DNA from: Streptomyces griseoincarnatus
GTDB lineage: Bacteria; Actinomycetota; Actinomycetes; Streptomycetales; Streptomycetaceae
Assembly (NCBI GenBank): GCA_014649575.1
Contig: BMTH01000016.1
Location: 62,001 to 126,000 of the forward strand
Reading direction: 5' to 3'
Length of the DNA: 64,000 bases
Part shown: positions 51,314 through 60,566 of the stretch, piece after piece
Numbering within the stretch: the stretch's first letter is position 1
How the letters are laid out: each line of letters begins with the position of its first letter
Made by a program: the position numbers and the translations under genes
Notes under the pieces: generated by a model
Told to the model about the DNA's origin: nothing
The model's input: the letters and a program-made list of their open reading frames with translations, nothing else
Database searches by the model: none

Positions 51314-53341
51314 TCACGACTTCGGGCGGAACGTCTCCGTCAGCGTCCGCCACGTGTTCGTGCGCTGCTCGCCGTCCCACGCGTCGGCCCTGGCCGTGTA
51401 CATCAGCCCGTACCCCAGGCCGTCGTTGACGACGGTGCCCCGGTCCACGGACCGGTAGGTGACGCCGCCGTCGACGTAGGTGAACTCCCAGTCGGCCGTC
51501 TTCCAGCCGCGGTACTCCACCGCCTCGATCCGTATGCGCTTGTACTTGGGACGCACCATGAAGCGCTCCTGGTTCGTCCAGTCGGCGACCGGGTCGTCCT
51601 TGGGCGTGGTGGTCCAGCCGACGAGCAGCTTCTGGCCGTTCGGCCCGGTGAAGCGGTCCCCGGCCTCGTCGGACGACTTGTACTTCCATCCCGCCGGGAG
51701 ACCGATCGAGTACCCCTGCTGCCCCCGGTACGTCGTGGCCGCCCGGGTCTTGCCCGCTCCGTCCTTCCCGCCGTCCGAGGAGCCGCCCGTCCCGGCGCCG
51801 CCGCCCGTCCCCGTGGCGTCCGGGGAGGCCGTCGCGCTTCCGCCCGTGCCGGTGGACGCGGTGGCGGAGCCGTCGGTGCGGGTGCCGTCCTCGTCGTCCT
51901 TCCTGGTCTCGGCGCTGGGGGTGCTCTCCGCCGCGGTCCGGTCGCCGCCGGCGCCCCGGGCACCGCTGCCGCTCTCGTCGTCACCGCCGAGGGTGAGGGC
52001 GAGCACGGTACCGATCACGGCGAGCACCACGACCAGCGCGATGACGACCAGCGTGCGGCGCGGCACCACGTCGGTGATCGACGCCCGCGGCGCGGGCCGC
52101 GCGGGCAGGTCCGGCGGGGTCATCACGGGCCAGCCCGAACTACGTCCGCCCGAGGCCGCGTTGGCGTCGGACGTCTTCCCGGGCGTCCCGGCGGCGGGGC
52201 TCGCGGCGGTCGCGGAGCGCGCGGCGGCGGGCTTCGCGTCCGGGGTGCGGGCCGCCGCACCGGAAGCCGGGGCGGGTGCGGAGCCGGACGCGGAGGTGCC
52301 GGACTTGGTGCGGGCGGCGCCGGCCGCGCCGGCCGCCACCGCGGCCTTGCGTACGGAGCGCAGCGCGCCGCGCAGCTTCTCCGCCGCCTCCTCGCCCCGC
52401 TTGGCTCCGCCGTCCCGCGTGCCGGGCTGCTCGGGCAGCGGCACGACGCGGGTGGCGTCGGCCGGCTGTCCGTCGGCGTCCTTGGTGCCGGGGGCGCTGA
52501 TGACGGTGGTCAGCATGGCGCGCGCGGCGCGGTCGTCGAGCCGCTGGGCGGGGTCCTTGTTGAGCAGCCCGTGGATGACGTCCCGCAGGGGGCCGGCGTT
52601 CTTCGGCTCCTCGAGCGGCTCGGTCATCACCGCGGTGAGCGTCGCGATCGCTGAGCCCTTGTCGTACGGCGGGGTGCCCTCGACCGCCGCGTACAGCAGG
52701 CCGCCGAGCGACCACAGGTCTGCCGCCGGTCCTGGCTTGTGCCCGCGGGCGCGCTCCGGGGAGATGTACGAGGGGGCGCCGACGAGCATGCCGGTCGAGG
52801 TGATGGAGGGGTCGCCCTCGACCTGGGCGATGCCGAAGTCGGTGAGGACGACGCGGCCGTCGTCGGCGATCAGCACGTTGGACGGCTTCACGTCACGGTG
52901 CAGGATGCCCTCGCGGTGCGCGGACCGCAGCACGTCGAGCACGGCGAGACCGACCTCGGCGGCGCGGCGCGGCTCCAGCAGGCCGTCCTCCCGGATGACC
53001 TCGGCGAGCGACTTGCCCTCGACGAGCTCCATGACGATCCAGGGACGGTCGTCCTCCTGGACCACGTCGAAGACGGTCACGGCGCTGGTGTTGCGGATCC
53101 GCGCGATCGCCTTGGCCTCGCGCAGCGTCCGGGTGATCAGCCGCCGCTTCTCCTCCTCGTCGATGTTCGACGGGAAGCGGAGCTCCTTGACGGCGACCGT
53201 ACGGCCGAGGGTCTCGTCCTCGGCCCGCCACACCGTCCCCATGCCGCCGCGGCCGAGCACGTCTCCCAGCCGGTACCGCCCGGCGAGGAGACGTGCGCTC
53301 TTGTCCTGACGGGATGTCCCCGCCCGCTCCGCCTCCGACAT
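51314..53341 (-). CDS. Membrane Ser/Thr protein kinase, first gene of the cluster
   Basis: A protein of 675 residues. The kinase domain (about 22-290) is intact: GRGGMG, Lys52 in VAVKE, HRD at 148-150, DFG at 168-170 and APSYISPE. A long Ala/Ser/Pro/Lys linker follows. The membrane helix is at about 438-458 (TLVVIALVVVLAVIGTVLAL). A Thr/Gly/Ser stalk leads to an outer domain with GYSIGLPAGWK and paired strands to the C-terminus. The ATG at 53341 has AGGGGA five bases upstream. An ATG four codons before is also possible. It is the most upstream kinase gene, so the cluster promoter may lie in 53342-53691. Confidence 0.93.
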   Translation of the reverse strand: MSEAERAGTSRQDKSARLLAGRYRLGDVLGRGGMGTVWRAEDETLGRTVAVKELRFPSNIDEEEKRRLITRTLREAKAIARIRNTSAVTVFDVVQEDDRPWIVMELVEGKSLAEVIREDGLLEPRRAAEVGLAVLDVLRSAHREGILHRDVKPSNVLIADDGRVVLTDFGIAQVEGDPSITSTGMLVGAPSYISPERARGHKPGPAADLWSLGGLLYAAVEGTPPYDKGSAIATLTAVMTEPLEEPKNAGPLRDVIHGLLNKDPAQRLDDRAARAMLTTVISAPGTKDADGQPADATRVVPLPEQPGTRDGGAKRGEEAAEKLRGALRSVRKAAVAAGAAGAARTKSGTSASGSAPAPASGAAARTPDAKPAAARSATAASPAAGTPGKTSDANAASGGRSSGWPVMTPPDLPARPAPRASITDVVPRRTLVVIALVVVLAVIGTVLALTLGGDDESGSGARGAGGDRTAAESTPSAETRKDDEDGTRTDGSATASTGTGGSATASPDATGTGGGAGTGGSSDGGKDGAGKTRAATTYRGQQGYSIGLPAGWKYKSSDEAGDRFTGPNGQKLLVGWTTTPKDDPVADWTNQERFMVRPKYKRIRIEAVEYRGWKTADWEFTYVDGGVTYRSVDRGTVVNDGLGYGLMYTARADAWDGEQRTNTWRTLTETFRPKS

Positions 53342-53691
53342 GCGTCCCCTCATGCAACCCGCCCTGACAGAGCCTTCATTGTCCCTCACCCGACAAGCGC
53401 CCGACGCCCAGGGTGCCCCTGTCCGCCCACCGGACACGGAGGGCGGAGAGGTGGGGGAGCGAAGCGTTCCTCCACTCTGCCGGACGGGTCCTGACAAAGA
53501 CGAAATCCGAAGCGCGCCGATTCGGTCGCGACTGGACCCTCCTGACGCGCCGTCGCCCAGGTCGGCGGCGGTGCGGGGCACGGAGGCCCCGCTCACCACC
53601 GGCCCCGAACCGGCCGCGCAAATGGCCGAGTTGCGCCGCTGGTCCGTCGGCGGAAGACCCCCGCGTGCCGTGGGCAGAGCCCGCTGCCCGT
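53342..53691. other. Gene-free stretch between glpD and first kinase
   Basis: 350 bases downstream of glpD and upstream of the first kinase, both leftward. A hairpin with GTGGGGGA (53451-53458) pairing TTCCTCCAC (53467-53475) around a GCGAAGC-like loop may end glpD. I found no clear promoter pair for the kinase, although TGACA occurs near 53371. Confidence 0.5.
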
Positions 53692-55398
53692 CTACAAGGG
53701 CACGATGTCCGGCGCCCCCAGACGGGCCGCGTCCGCGGTCAGGTCGTCGGGCTGGCGCTGCGACTCCCGCTCGGCCTCCACCCGCTTCTCGTAGTGCCTC
53801 ACCTCGCGGTCGATCTGGCCGCTGTCCCAGCCCAGCACGGGCGCCATCAGCTCGGCGGCCTCGCGCGCGCTGCGCGTGCCCCGGTCGAACGTCTCGATGG
53901 ATATGCGGGTGCGCCGGGTGAGCACGTCCTCCAGATGGCGCGCGCCCTCGTGCGAGGCGGCGTAGACGACCTCGGCGCGGAGGTAGTCGTCGGCGGCCCC
54001 CAGCGGCTCGCCCAGGGAGGGGTCGGAGGCGACGAGGTCCAGCACCTCCTCGGCGAGCGACCCGTACCGCTGGAGCAGGTGCTCCACCCGGACCGGGTGC
54101 AGGCCGGTGCGGGCGGCCGTGCGGGCCCGGCCGTTCCACAAGGCGTGGTAGCCCTCCGCGCCCACCAGCGGGGTCTCCTCGGTGACGCAGTCCGCCACAC
54201 GCAGGTCGAGCCCGTGCACCGCGGCGTCCACGGCGTCCTTGGCCATCACCCGGTAGGTCGTGTACTTGCCGCCCGCGACCACGACCAGGCCGGGGACCGG
54301 GTGGGCGACCGTGTGCTCCCGGGACAGCTTGCTCGAGGCGTCCGACTCGCCGGCGAGCAGCGGGCGCAGCCCCGCGTACACCCCTTCGACGTCGTCCCGG
54401 GTGAGCGGCACCGCGAGGACGGAGTTGACGTGCTCCAGCAGGTAGTCGATGTCGGCGCTGGACGCGGCCGGGTGCGCCTTGTCGAGGCCCCAGTCGGTGT
54501 CGGTGGTGCCGACGATCCAGTGCCGGCCCCAGGGGATGACGAACAGCACGGACTTCTCGGTGCGCAGGATCAGCCCGGTGGTGGAGTGGATGCGGTCCTT
54601 GGGCACGACCAGGTGGATGCCCTTGGAGGCGCGCACGTGGAACTGGCCGCGCTCGCCGACCATCGCCTGGGTGTCGTCGGTCCACACCCCGGTGGCGTTG
54701 ACCACCTGCTTGGCGCGGATCTCGTACTCGCCGCCGCCCTCCACGTCCTGCACGCGGGCGCCGACGACCCGCTCGCCCTCGCGCAGGAACCCGGTGACAC
54801 GGGCGCCGTTCGCCGTCCGGGCGCCGTACGCCGCCGCCGTGCGCACGAGGGTGAGCACGAAGCGGGCGTCGTCCATCTGGGCGTCGTAGTACTGCAGGGC
54901 GCCGACCAGCGCGTCCTTCTTCAAGCAGGGCGCGACCCGCAGGGCGTGACGGCGGCTCAGATGGCGGTGCACGGGCAGGCCCCGCCCGCGGCCGTGGGTC
55001 ATCGCCATGGTGTCGTAGAGCGCGACGCCCGCCCCGGCGTAGAGCCGCTCCCAGCCCTTGTGCTGCAGCGGGTAGAGGAACGGCACCGGGCGCACCAGGT
55101 GCGGAGCGAGCTTCTCCAGGAGCAGGCCGCGCTCCTTCAGCGCCTCGCGGACGAGGGCGAAGTCCAGCATCTCGAGATAGCGCAGGCCGCCGTGGATCAG
55201 CTTGCTGGAGCGGCTGGAGGTGCCCGACGCCCAGTCACGCGCCTCGACCAGTCCCGTGGACAGGCCGCGCGTCACCGCGTCGAGCGCCGTGCCCGCGCCG
55301 ACCACGCCGCCGCCCACCACCAGTACGTCCAGCTCGCGCTCCGCCATGGACGCCAGTGATTCGGCGCGCTGTGCCGGCCCCAGTGTCGCTGTCCTCAC
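53692..55398 (-). CDS. glpD: Aerobic glycerol-3-phosphate dehydrogenase
   Basis: A protein of 568 residues. It oxidises glycerol-3-phosphate to dihydroxyacetone phosphate with FAD and passes electrons to the quinone pool at the membrane. FAD-binding VVGGGVVGAGTALDAVTRG is at about 27-45. The GlpD core is clear: RSSKLIHGGLRYLE, NATGVWTDD, KGIHLVVPKDR, TDTDWGLDKAHPA and AGGKYTTYRVMAKDA. The GTG at 55398 has GGGAGG five bases upstream and gives the normal family length; the longer reading to 55431 is less likely. No glpF or glpK is beside it. Confidence 0.95.
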   Translation of the reverse strand: MRTATLGPAQRAESLASMAERELDVLVVGGGVVGAGTALDAVTRGLSTGLVEARDWASGTSSRSSKLIHGGLRYLEMLDFALVREALKERGLLLEKLAPHLVRPVPFLYPLQHKGWERLYAGAGVALYDTMAMTHGRGRGLPVHRHLSRRHALRVAPCLKKDALVGALQYYDAQMDDARFVLTLVRTAAAYGARTANGARVTGFLREGERVVGARVQDVEGGGEYEIRAKQVVNATGVWTDDTQAMVGERGQFHVRASKGIHLVVPKDRIHSTTGLILRTEKSVLFVIPWGRHWIVGTTDTDWGLDKAHPAASSADIDYLLEHVNSVLAVPLTRDDVEGVYAGLRPLLAGESDASSKLSREHTVAHPVPGLVVVAGGKYTTYRVMAKDAVDAAVHGLDLRVADCVTEETPLVGAEGYHALWNGRARTAARTGLHPVRVEHLLQRYGSLAEEVLDLVASDPSLGEPLGAADDYLRAEVVYAASHEGARHLEDVLTRRTRISIETFDRGTRSAREAAELMAPVLGWDSGQIDREVRHYEKRVEAERESQRQPDDLTADAARLGAPDIVPL

Positions 55399-55587
55399 CG
55401 CTGCCTCCCGCTCATCGGTCGCATCGGCCACACCCGTCGGGCGAAGCCCGGTCTCCCACCCTCATGCCCAGATTCTGACCGGGTTGCCCGACTTCAGCCA
55501 CACGCCGCCTCGGGCTGTGGACAACCGCGGGCCACAGGCTGTGGACAACCCCGCCGGACGGTGCACCGGACCGGTCACCGGTGGACT

Positions 55588-55725
55588 CACCGGGCTGCCA
55601 CCGGCCGGCCCACCGAGCTGCCACCGGCCGGCCCACCGAGCTGTCACCGGCCGGCCCACCGAGCTGCCACCGGTCGACCCACCGAGCTGTCACCGGTCGA
55701 CCCACCGAGCTGTCACCGGTCGACC
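55588..55725. repeat. 23-bp minisatellite, six units
   Basis: Six tandem 23-bp units of CACCGAGCTGYCACCGGYCG plus RCC. The last part of the unit is CCGGCCGG-type in the first three units and GGTCGACC-type in the next three. Degenerate partial units flank both sides (from ~55564 and to ~55741). It lies in the 483-base gap between glpD and the sugar dehydrogenase gene. The rest of that gap shows no gene; 55765-55810 is AT-richer and may hold the dehydrogenase promoter. Confidence 0.9.
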
Positions 55726-55881
55726 CACCGGACCAGTCCCCCGCGCGACTCACCGAAAACCAGCCGATCAATCCCGCATATCGGTCATATTTACTCCTAG
55801 TCTGACATTGCGCTCGCCTGTCCAGTCCTCAGGGCTTGCGCACCTGTCGCACTCCGGCTACTGGGAAGGACGGTCCACGCC

Positions 55882-57090
55882 ATGCCCGCAGATCTCGCCG
55901 TCATCGGACTCGGCCCGTTCGGACTGCCCCTGGCCCAGGCCGCCGTGGCCGCCGGCATCCCCACCGTCGGGTACCGGACCGGCCCCGAGCCCGGCTCCCT
56001 CAGCCCCGCCGAGCAGCGGCGCATGCTCGCGCAGGGCTTCCGGGTCACCACCAGCGCGACCGAGCTCGGCCGGGTGCGCACCGCCGTGATCTGCGCCCCC
56101 ACCGCGCCCGCCGCCGACGGCGGGCTCGACCTCGGCCAGGTCGAGTCGGCCGCCCGCGCCCTCGCCGCGCAGCTCCGCCCGCACACCACCGTGATCCTGG
56201 AGTCCCCCGTGCCGCCCGGCACCACGGAGGGCCCGCTGCTGCGGCTGCTGGAGTCCGGCTCCGGCCTGCGCGCGGGCCGCGACTTCCACCTCGCCCACTG
56301 CCCCAGCCGCGTCGACCCCGGCAACCGGGACCACACCCCCGCCAACACCCCGAAGGTCATCGGCGGCCTCACCCCCGCCTGCACCGAGTCGGCGGCGGCC
56401 TTCTACGGCCGCATCACCGACAAGGTGGTCCGCGCCCGCGGTCCCCGCGAGGCCGAGACGGTGCAGCTCCTGGAGACCAACTTCCGGCACGTCAACATCG
56501 CCCTGGTCAACGAGATGGCCGCCCTCTGCCACGACCTGGGCATCGACCTGTGGGACGTGCTGCGCTGCGCGGAGACCAAGCCCTTCGGCTTCCTCGCCTT
56601 CCGGCCCGGGCCTGGCGTCGGCGGCCACACCGTCCCCCAGGACCTCACCGCGCACGCCGGCCGCACCCTGCGCATGGCCGAACTGGCCCAGGAGGTCAAC
56701 GGCCGCATGCCCCGCTACGTCGTGCAGCGCGCCGCGGCCCTGCTCAACGAGCACGGCAAGTCGGCGCGCGGCGCGCGCGTGCTGCTCCTCGGGGTCACCT
56801 ACAAGGCCGACCTCTCCGACCTCCAGGGCAGCCCCGCGCAGGAGATCGCGGTCCGTCTGATGGAACTGGGCGCCTCGGTCAGCTACCACGACCCGCACGT
56901 GCCGTCGTGGAACGTCCTGGACCGCCCCGTCCCCCGCGCCGACTCCCTCTACGAGGCCGCCGCAGACGCCGACCTCACGATCCTCCTCCAGCAACATCGC
57001 ACGTACGACCTCCAGGGCCTCTCGGTCAAGGCCCAGCTCCTCCTGGACACCCGCGGCGCGACCCCCACCGGGGCGGCGCACCGGTTGTGA
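55882..57090 (+). CDS. Nucleotide-sugar dehydrogenase homologue lacking catalytic Cys
   Basis: A protein of 402 residues of the UDP-glucose/GDP-mannose dehydrogenase family, three domains. NAD-binding GLGPFGLPLAQ is at 9-19. PVPPGTTEG, PSRVDPGNRDH, NFRHVNIALVNE and TKPFGF are typical. The active-site loop that normally reads GGHCxPxD is GVGGHTVPQD, with Thr250 at the Cys. The conserved active-site Lys before the Asn-Phe-Arg block appears to be Gln195. So the two-step oxidation to a uronic acid is unlikely as such; a one-step oxidase, an epimerase-like role or a non-catalytic role are alternatives. The ATG at 55882 has GGAAGGA upstream. Confidence 0.9.
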   Translation: MPADLAVIGLGPFGLPLAQAAVAAGIPTVGYRTGPEPGSLSPAEQRRMLAQGFRVTTSATELGRVRTAVICAPTAPAADGGLDLGQVESAARALAAQLRPHTTVILESPVPPGTTEGPLLRLLESGSGLRAGRDFHLAHCPSRVDPGNRDHTPANTPKVIGGLTPACTESAAAFYGRITDKVVRARGPREAETVQLLETNFRHVNIALVNEMAALCHDLGIDLWDVLRCAETKPFGFLAFRPGPGVGGHTVPQDLTAHAGRTLRMAELAQEVNGRMPRYVVQRAAALLNEHGKSARGARVLLLGVTYKADLSDLQGSPAQEIAVRLMELGASVSYHDPHVPSWNVLDRPVPRADSLYEAAADADLTILLQQHRTYDLQGLSVKAQLLLDTRGATPTGAAHRL

Positions 57091-57405
57091 GAGGGGGGCG
57101 TGCGGCGGGCTTCCGTGTCACGGGGGCTGCTGGTGGGCGGGACGTCACCCCGGTACGGTGGGAAGCAGGTGGAGCCCACCGCAGCGGCTACTGCGGCAGG
57201 CTCCGGGATGATGCACGGGTGTCCGCCCCTAGTCTTCGTGGGGGCGGCCGCTCACCATCCGAAAAGCCGCAAGATCCACCTCCTCCGGCACTTCACCGTC
57301 CACAGACGGATCCGGTCCCAGCGGGTGGGCCTGCGGTGGCGTCCCATGGGTGCCCCCTTCCACGACACCGCCCAGTAGCCCGGTGGACGGTCCGTCGGAA
57401 TCGGG

Positions 57406-57429
57406 CCGGGCCCCGAGGGCGGGGCCCGG
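57406..57429. terminator. Hairpin terminator candidate
   Basis: A perfect 10-bp G+C stem (57406-57415 with 57420-57429) around AGGG. It lies 316 bases after the sugar dehydrogenase stop, so it may instead end an unseen transcript in this gap. Confidence 0.5.
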
Positions 57430-57572
57430 ACCAGGTCCTTGGAAGGGGGCTCCCAGAAGAACTGGGACACCGCCGAGGACACTGGCGGTCTCGACCAGGC
57501 GCATAGGCGCGAACAGGGTCCCGGCGCAACCGCGCGCCCCCCGACCACCACGCGCGCCCGGCGCAGACACGA

Positions 57573-57608
57573 AAGGGGCCGGCCACCCGTTCAGGTGACC
57601 GGCCCCTT
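57573..57608. terminator. Terminator of guaB3
   Basis: A 10-bp stem, AAGGGGCCGG (57573-57582) with CCGGCCCCTT (57599-57608), plus an inner ACC/GGT pairing. It lies 18 bases from the guaB3 stop. Confidence 0.75.
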
Positions 57609-57626
57609 CTCGTGGCCCGAGGGCGA

Positions 57627-58751
57627 CTACCGGCGGTGCTGCGAGTCCGCCACCGTCACCTCGACGCGCTGGAACTCCTTCAGCTCGCTGTAGCCGGTGG
57701 TGGCCATGGCGCGGCGCAGGGCGCCGAACAGGTTCATCGAGCCGTCGGGGGTGTGGGACGGGCCGGTGAGGATCTCCTCCAGGGTGCCCACCGTGCCGAG
57801 GTCGACCTTCTTGCCGCGCGGCAGCTCCTCGTTGACGGCCTCCATGCCCCAGTGGTGGCCGCGGCCCGGCGCGTCGGTGGCGCGGGCCAGCGGGGAGCCC
57901 ATCATCACGGAGTCCGCGCCGCAGGCGATCGCCTTGGGCAGGTCGCCGGACCAGCCGACGCCGCCGTCGGCGATGACGTGCACGTAACGGCCGCCGGACT
58001 CGTCCATGTAGTCGCGGCGGGCCGCGGCCACGTCGGCGACCGCGGTGGCCATCGGCACCTGGATGCCCAGCACGTTGCGTGTGGTGTGCGCGGCGCCGCC
58101 GCCGAAGCCGACGAGGACGCCGGCCGCGCCGGTGCGCATCAGGTGGAGCGCGGCGGTGTAGGTGGCGCAGCCGCCGACGATCACCGGGACGTCCAGCTCG
58201 TAGATGAACTGCTTCAGGTTCAGCGGCTCGTGCGAGCCGGAGACGTGCTCCGCGGACACCGTGGTGCCGCGGATGACGAAGATGTCCACGCCCGCGTCGA
58301 CGACGGCCTTGGAGAACTGGGCGGTGCGCTGCGGGGAGAGCGCGGCGGCGGTGACGACGCCGGAGTCACGCACCTCCTTGATGCGCTGCCCGATCAGCTC
58401 CTCCTTGATCGGAGCGGCGTAGATCTCCTGGAGGCGGCGGGTGGCCGCCTCGTCGGGCAGACCGACGATCTCGTCGAGCAGCGGCTGCGGGTCCTCGTGG
58501 CGGGTCCACAGGCCCTCGAGGTTTAGCACGCCGAGGCCGCCGAGCTCGCCGATGCGGATCGCGGTGGCCGGCGAGACGACCGAGTCCATGGGAGCCGCCA
58601 GGAACGGCAGCTCGAAGCGGTAGGCGTCGATCTGCCAGGCGATCGAGACCTCCTTCGGGTCCCGCGTACGGCGGCTGGGGACGACCGCGATGTCGTCGAA
58701 GGCGTACGCCCGGCGGCCGCGCTTGCCGCGCCCGATCTCGATCTCAGTCAC
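57627..58751 (-). CDS. guaB3: GuaB3-family IMP dehydrogenase-related protein
   Basis: A protein of 374 residues, an IMPDH-type barrel without CBS domains. Conserved barrel blocks are seen: RRAYAFDDIAVVPSRR, PFLAAPMDSVVSP, VGGCATYTAAL and VHVIADGGVGWSGDLPKAIA. At the loop where IMPDH has its catalytic Cys (GSICTTR), this protein reads GGAAHTTR with His222. So it may not be a standard IMP dehydrogenase. It follows guaB by 127 bases on the same strand. The GTG at 58751 has GGGAAAGG about ten bases upstream. Confidence 0.93.
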   Translation of the reverse strand: MTEIEIGRGKRGRRAYAFDDIAVVPSRRTRDPKEVSIAWQIDAYRFELPFLAAPMDSVVSPATAIRIGELGGLGVLNLEGLWTRHEDPQPLLDEIVGLPDEAATRRLQEIYAAPIKEELIGQRIKEVRDSGVVTAAALSPQRTAQFSKAVVDAGVDIFVIRGTTVSAEHVSGSHEPLNLKQFIYELDVPVIVGGCATYTAALHLMRTGAAGVLVGFGGGAAHTTRNVLGIQVPMATAVADVAAARRDYMDESGGRYVHVIADGGVGWSGDLPKAIACGADSVMMGSPLARATDAPGRGHHWGMEAVNEELPRGKKVDLGTVGTLEEILTGPSHTPDGSMNLFGALRRAMATTGYSELKEFQRVEVTVADSQHRR

Positions 58752-58878
58752 GTCTGTGGCCTTTCCCTGTTGCGTTGCAGCGCCTTCCAGTATCCCCGAC
58801 GGCCCCGGCGCCCACCGCCCCGGCGGCACGAGCGGGGGCGGCCCCGGTGGTCCGGAGCCGCCCTCGGGAAGCCCGCCG

Positions 58879-60384
58879 CTACTGGCGGCTGTAGTTCGGT
58901 GCCTCGACCGTCATCTGGATGTCGTGCGGGTGGCTCTCCTTGAGGCCCGCCGAGGTGATCCGGACGAAGCGGCCGCCTTCCTGGAGCTCGGGGACGGTGC
59001 GGCCGCCGACGTAGAACATCGACTGGCGCAGACCGCCGACGAGCTGGTGGACGACGGACGACAGCGGGCCGCGGTAGGGCACCTGGCCCTCGATGCCCTC
59101 GGGCACCAGCTGCTCGTCGGAGGCGACCCCCTCCTGGAAGTAACGGTCCTTGGAGAAGGACTTGCGGTCGCCACGGGTCTGCATGGCACCCAGCGACCCC
59201 ATGCCGCGGTACGACTTGAACTGCTTGCCGTTGATGAACATCAGCTCGCCCGGCGACTCCTCGCAGCCCGCGAGCAGCGAGCCGAGCATCACCGTGTCGG
59301 CGCCCGCGACGAGCGCCTTGGCGATGTCGCCGGAGTACTGCAGACCGCCGTCGCCGATGACCGGCACGCCGGCCTCCTTGGCGGCCAGCGCGGCCTCGTA
59401 GATCGCGGTGACCTGCGGCACGCCGACGCCGGCGACGACGCGCGTGGTGCAGATGGAGCCGGGGCCGACACCGACCTTGATGCCGTCGCAGCCCGCGTCG
59501 ACGAGCGCCTTGGCGCCGTCGCGGGTGGCGATGTTGCCGCCGATCACGTCGACGCCGGAGGAGTTCGACTTGATCTTGGCGACCATGTCGCCGACCAGCC
59601 GGGAGTGGCCGTGCGCGGTGTCGACGACGATGAAGTCGACGCCCGCCTCGATCAGCGCCTGGGCGCGCTCGAACGCGTCACCGGCGACACCGACCGCGGC
59701 GCCCACCAGCAGACGGCCCTCGCCGTCCTTGGCGGCGTTGGGGTACTTCTCTGCCTTGACGAAGTCCTTGACCGTGATGAGGCCCTTGAGGACGCCGGCG
59801 TCGTCGACCAGCGGAAGCTTCTCGATCTTGTGACGGCGCAGCAGCTCCACGGCGTCCGGGCCGGAGATGCCGACCTTGCCGGTCACCAGCGGCATCGGCG
59901 TCATGACCTCGCGCACCTGACGGGAGCGGTCGGTCTCGAAGGCCATGTCGCGGTTGGTGACGATGCCGAGCAGCTTCTTGTTGCCGTCGGTGACCGGGAC
60001 GCCGCTGATGCGGAACTTGGCGCACAGGGCGTCGGCCTCGGCGAGCGTGGCGTCCGGGTGGATGGTGATCGGGTCGGTCACCATGCCGGACTCGGAGCGC
60101 TTCACCAGGTCGACCTGGTTGGCCTGGTCCTCGATGGACAGGTTGCGGTGCAGCACGCCGACGCCGCCCTGGCGGGCCATCGCGATGGCCATGCGGGACT
60201 CGGTCACCTTGTCCATGGCGGCGGACAGCAGCGGGATGTTCACCCGCACGTTCTTGGAGACGTACGAGGCGGTGTCGATCTCGTCGGGTGCCATGTCCGA
60301 CGGGCCCGGCAGCAGCAGCACGTCGTCGTAGGTCAGCCCGAGTGTCGCGAATTTTCCGGGCACTCCGTCGACGTTGGCAGTCAT
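58879..60384 (-). CDS. guaB: IMP dehydrogenase
   Basis: A protein of 501 residues. It oxidises IMP to XMP, the rate-limiting step to guanine nucleotides. The catalytic Cys312 lies in GPGSICTTRVV. Two CBS domains (about 98-215, VTDPITIHPDATLAEAD and VREVMTPMPLVTG) are inserted in the barrel and bind ATP/GTP in relatives. The mobile flap SMGAMQ-like block reads MGSLGAMQTRG. Together with guaB3 it forms a purine unit. The order SigD-like, guaB, guaB3 is shared with Mycobacterium tuberculosis, from memory. The 182 bases upstream (60385-60566) hold its promoter. Confidence 0.98.
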   Translation of the reverse strand: MTANVDGVPGKFATLGLTYDDVLLLPGPSDMAPDEIDTASYVSKNVRVNIPLLSAAMDKVTESRMAIAMARQGGVGVLHRNLSIEDQANQVDLVKRSESGMVTDPITIHPDATLAEADALCAKFRISGVPVTDGNKKLLGIVTNRDMAFETDRSRQVREVMTPMPLVTGKVGISGPDAVELLRRHKIEKLPLVDDAGVLKGLITVKDFVKAEKYPNAAKDGEGRLLVGAAVGVAGDAFERAQALIEAGVDFIVVDTAHGHSRLVGDMVAKIKSNSSGVDVIGGNIATRDGAKALVDAGCDGIKVGVGPGSICTTRVVAGVGVPQVTAIYEAALAAKEAGVPVIGDGGLQYSGDIAKALVAGADTVMLGSLLAGCEESPGELMFINGKQFKSYRGMGSLGAMQTRGDRKSFSKDRYFQEGVASDEQLVPEGIEGQVPYRGPLSSVVHQLVGGLRQSMFYVGGRTVPELQEGGRFVRITSAGLKESHPHDIQMTVEAPNYSRQ

Positions 60385-60566
60385 GACACCTTCCCCAAAT
60401 GGCCTTGATCGGTGCGGATGTCCATGCTAACGGGAAGCGTGGGTGTCTCATTCCACGGTTCCGCACGGCCCCCGGCTTCGTATGTTCGTACGGGAACGAC
60501 GGATCGTCCGTTCATATGCAACTGATGTGCCGGCGCGCACGCGAAGAGGCGGTGCGTGGGCGGGCG

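Larger units (their letters stand above)
57091..57626. other. Hairpin-rich intergenic stretch
   Basis: 536 bases between converging genes with no ribosome-binding-site-supported gene. It holds several inverted repeats: CCGGGCCCCG/CGGGGCCCGG at 57406-57429, CTCCCAG/CTGGGA near 57450-57465 and ACCGCC/GGCGGT near 57471-57491, before the final terminator. A small RNA or a decayed gene is possible; a 91-codon minus-strand frame (57229-57504) has no ribosome binding site. Confidence 0.45.

Noticed and set aside
57229..57504. 91-codon minus-strand frame in the guaB3/sugar dehydrogenase gap
   Set aside because: The N-terminus looks protein-like, but there is no ribosome binding site and it runs through a 10-bp terminator stem.
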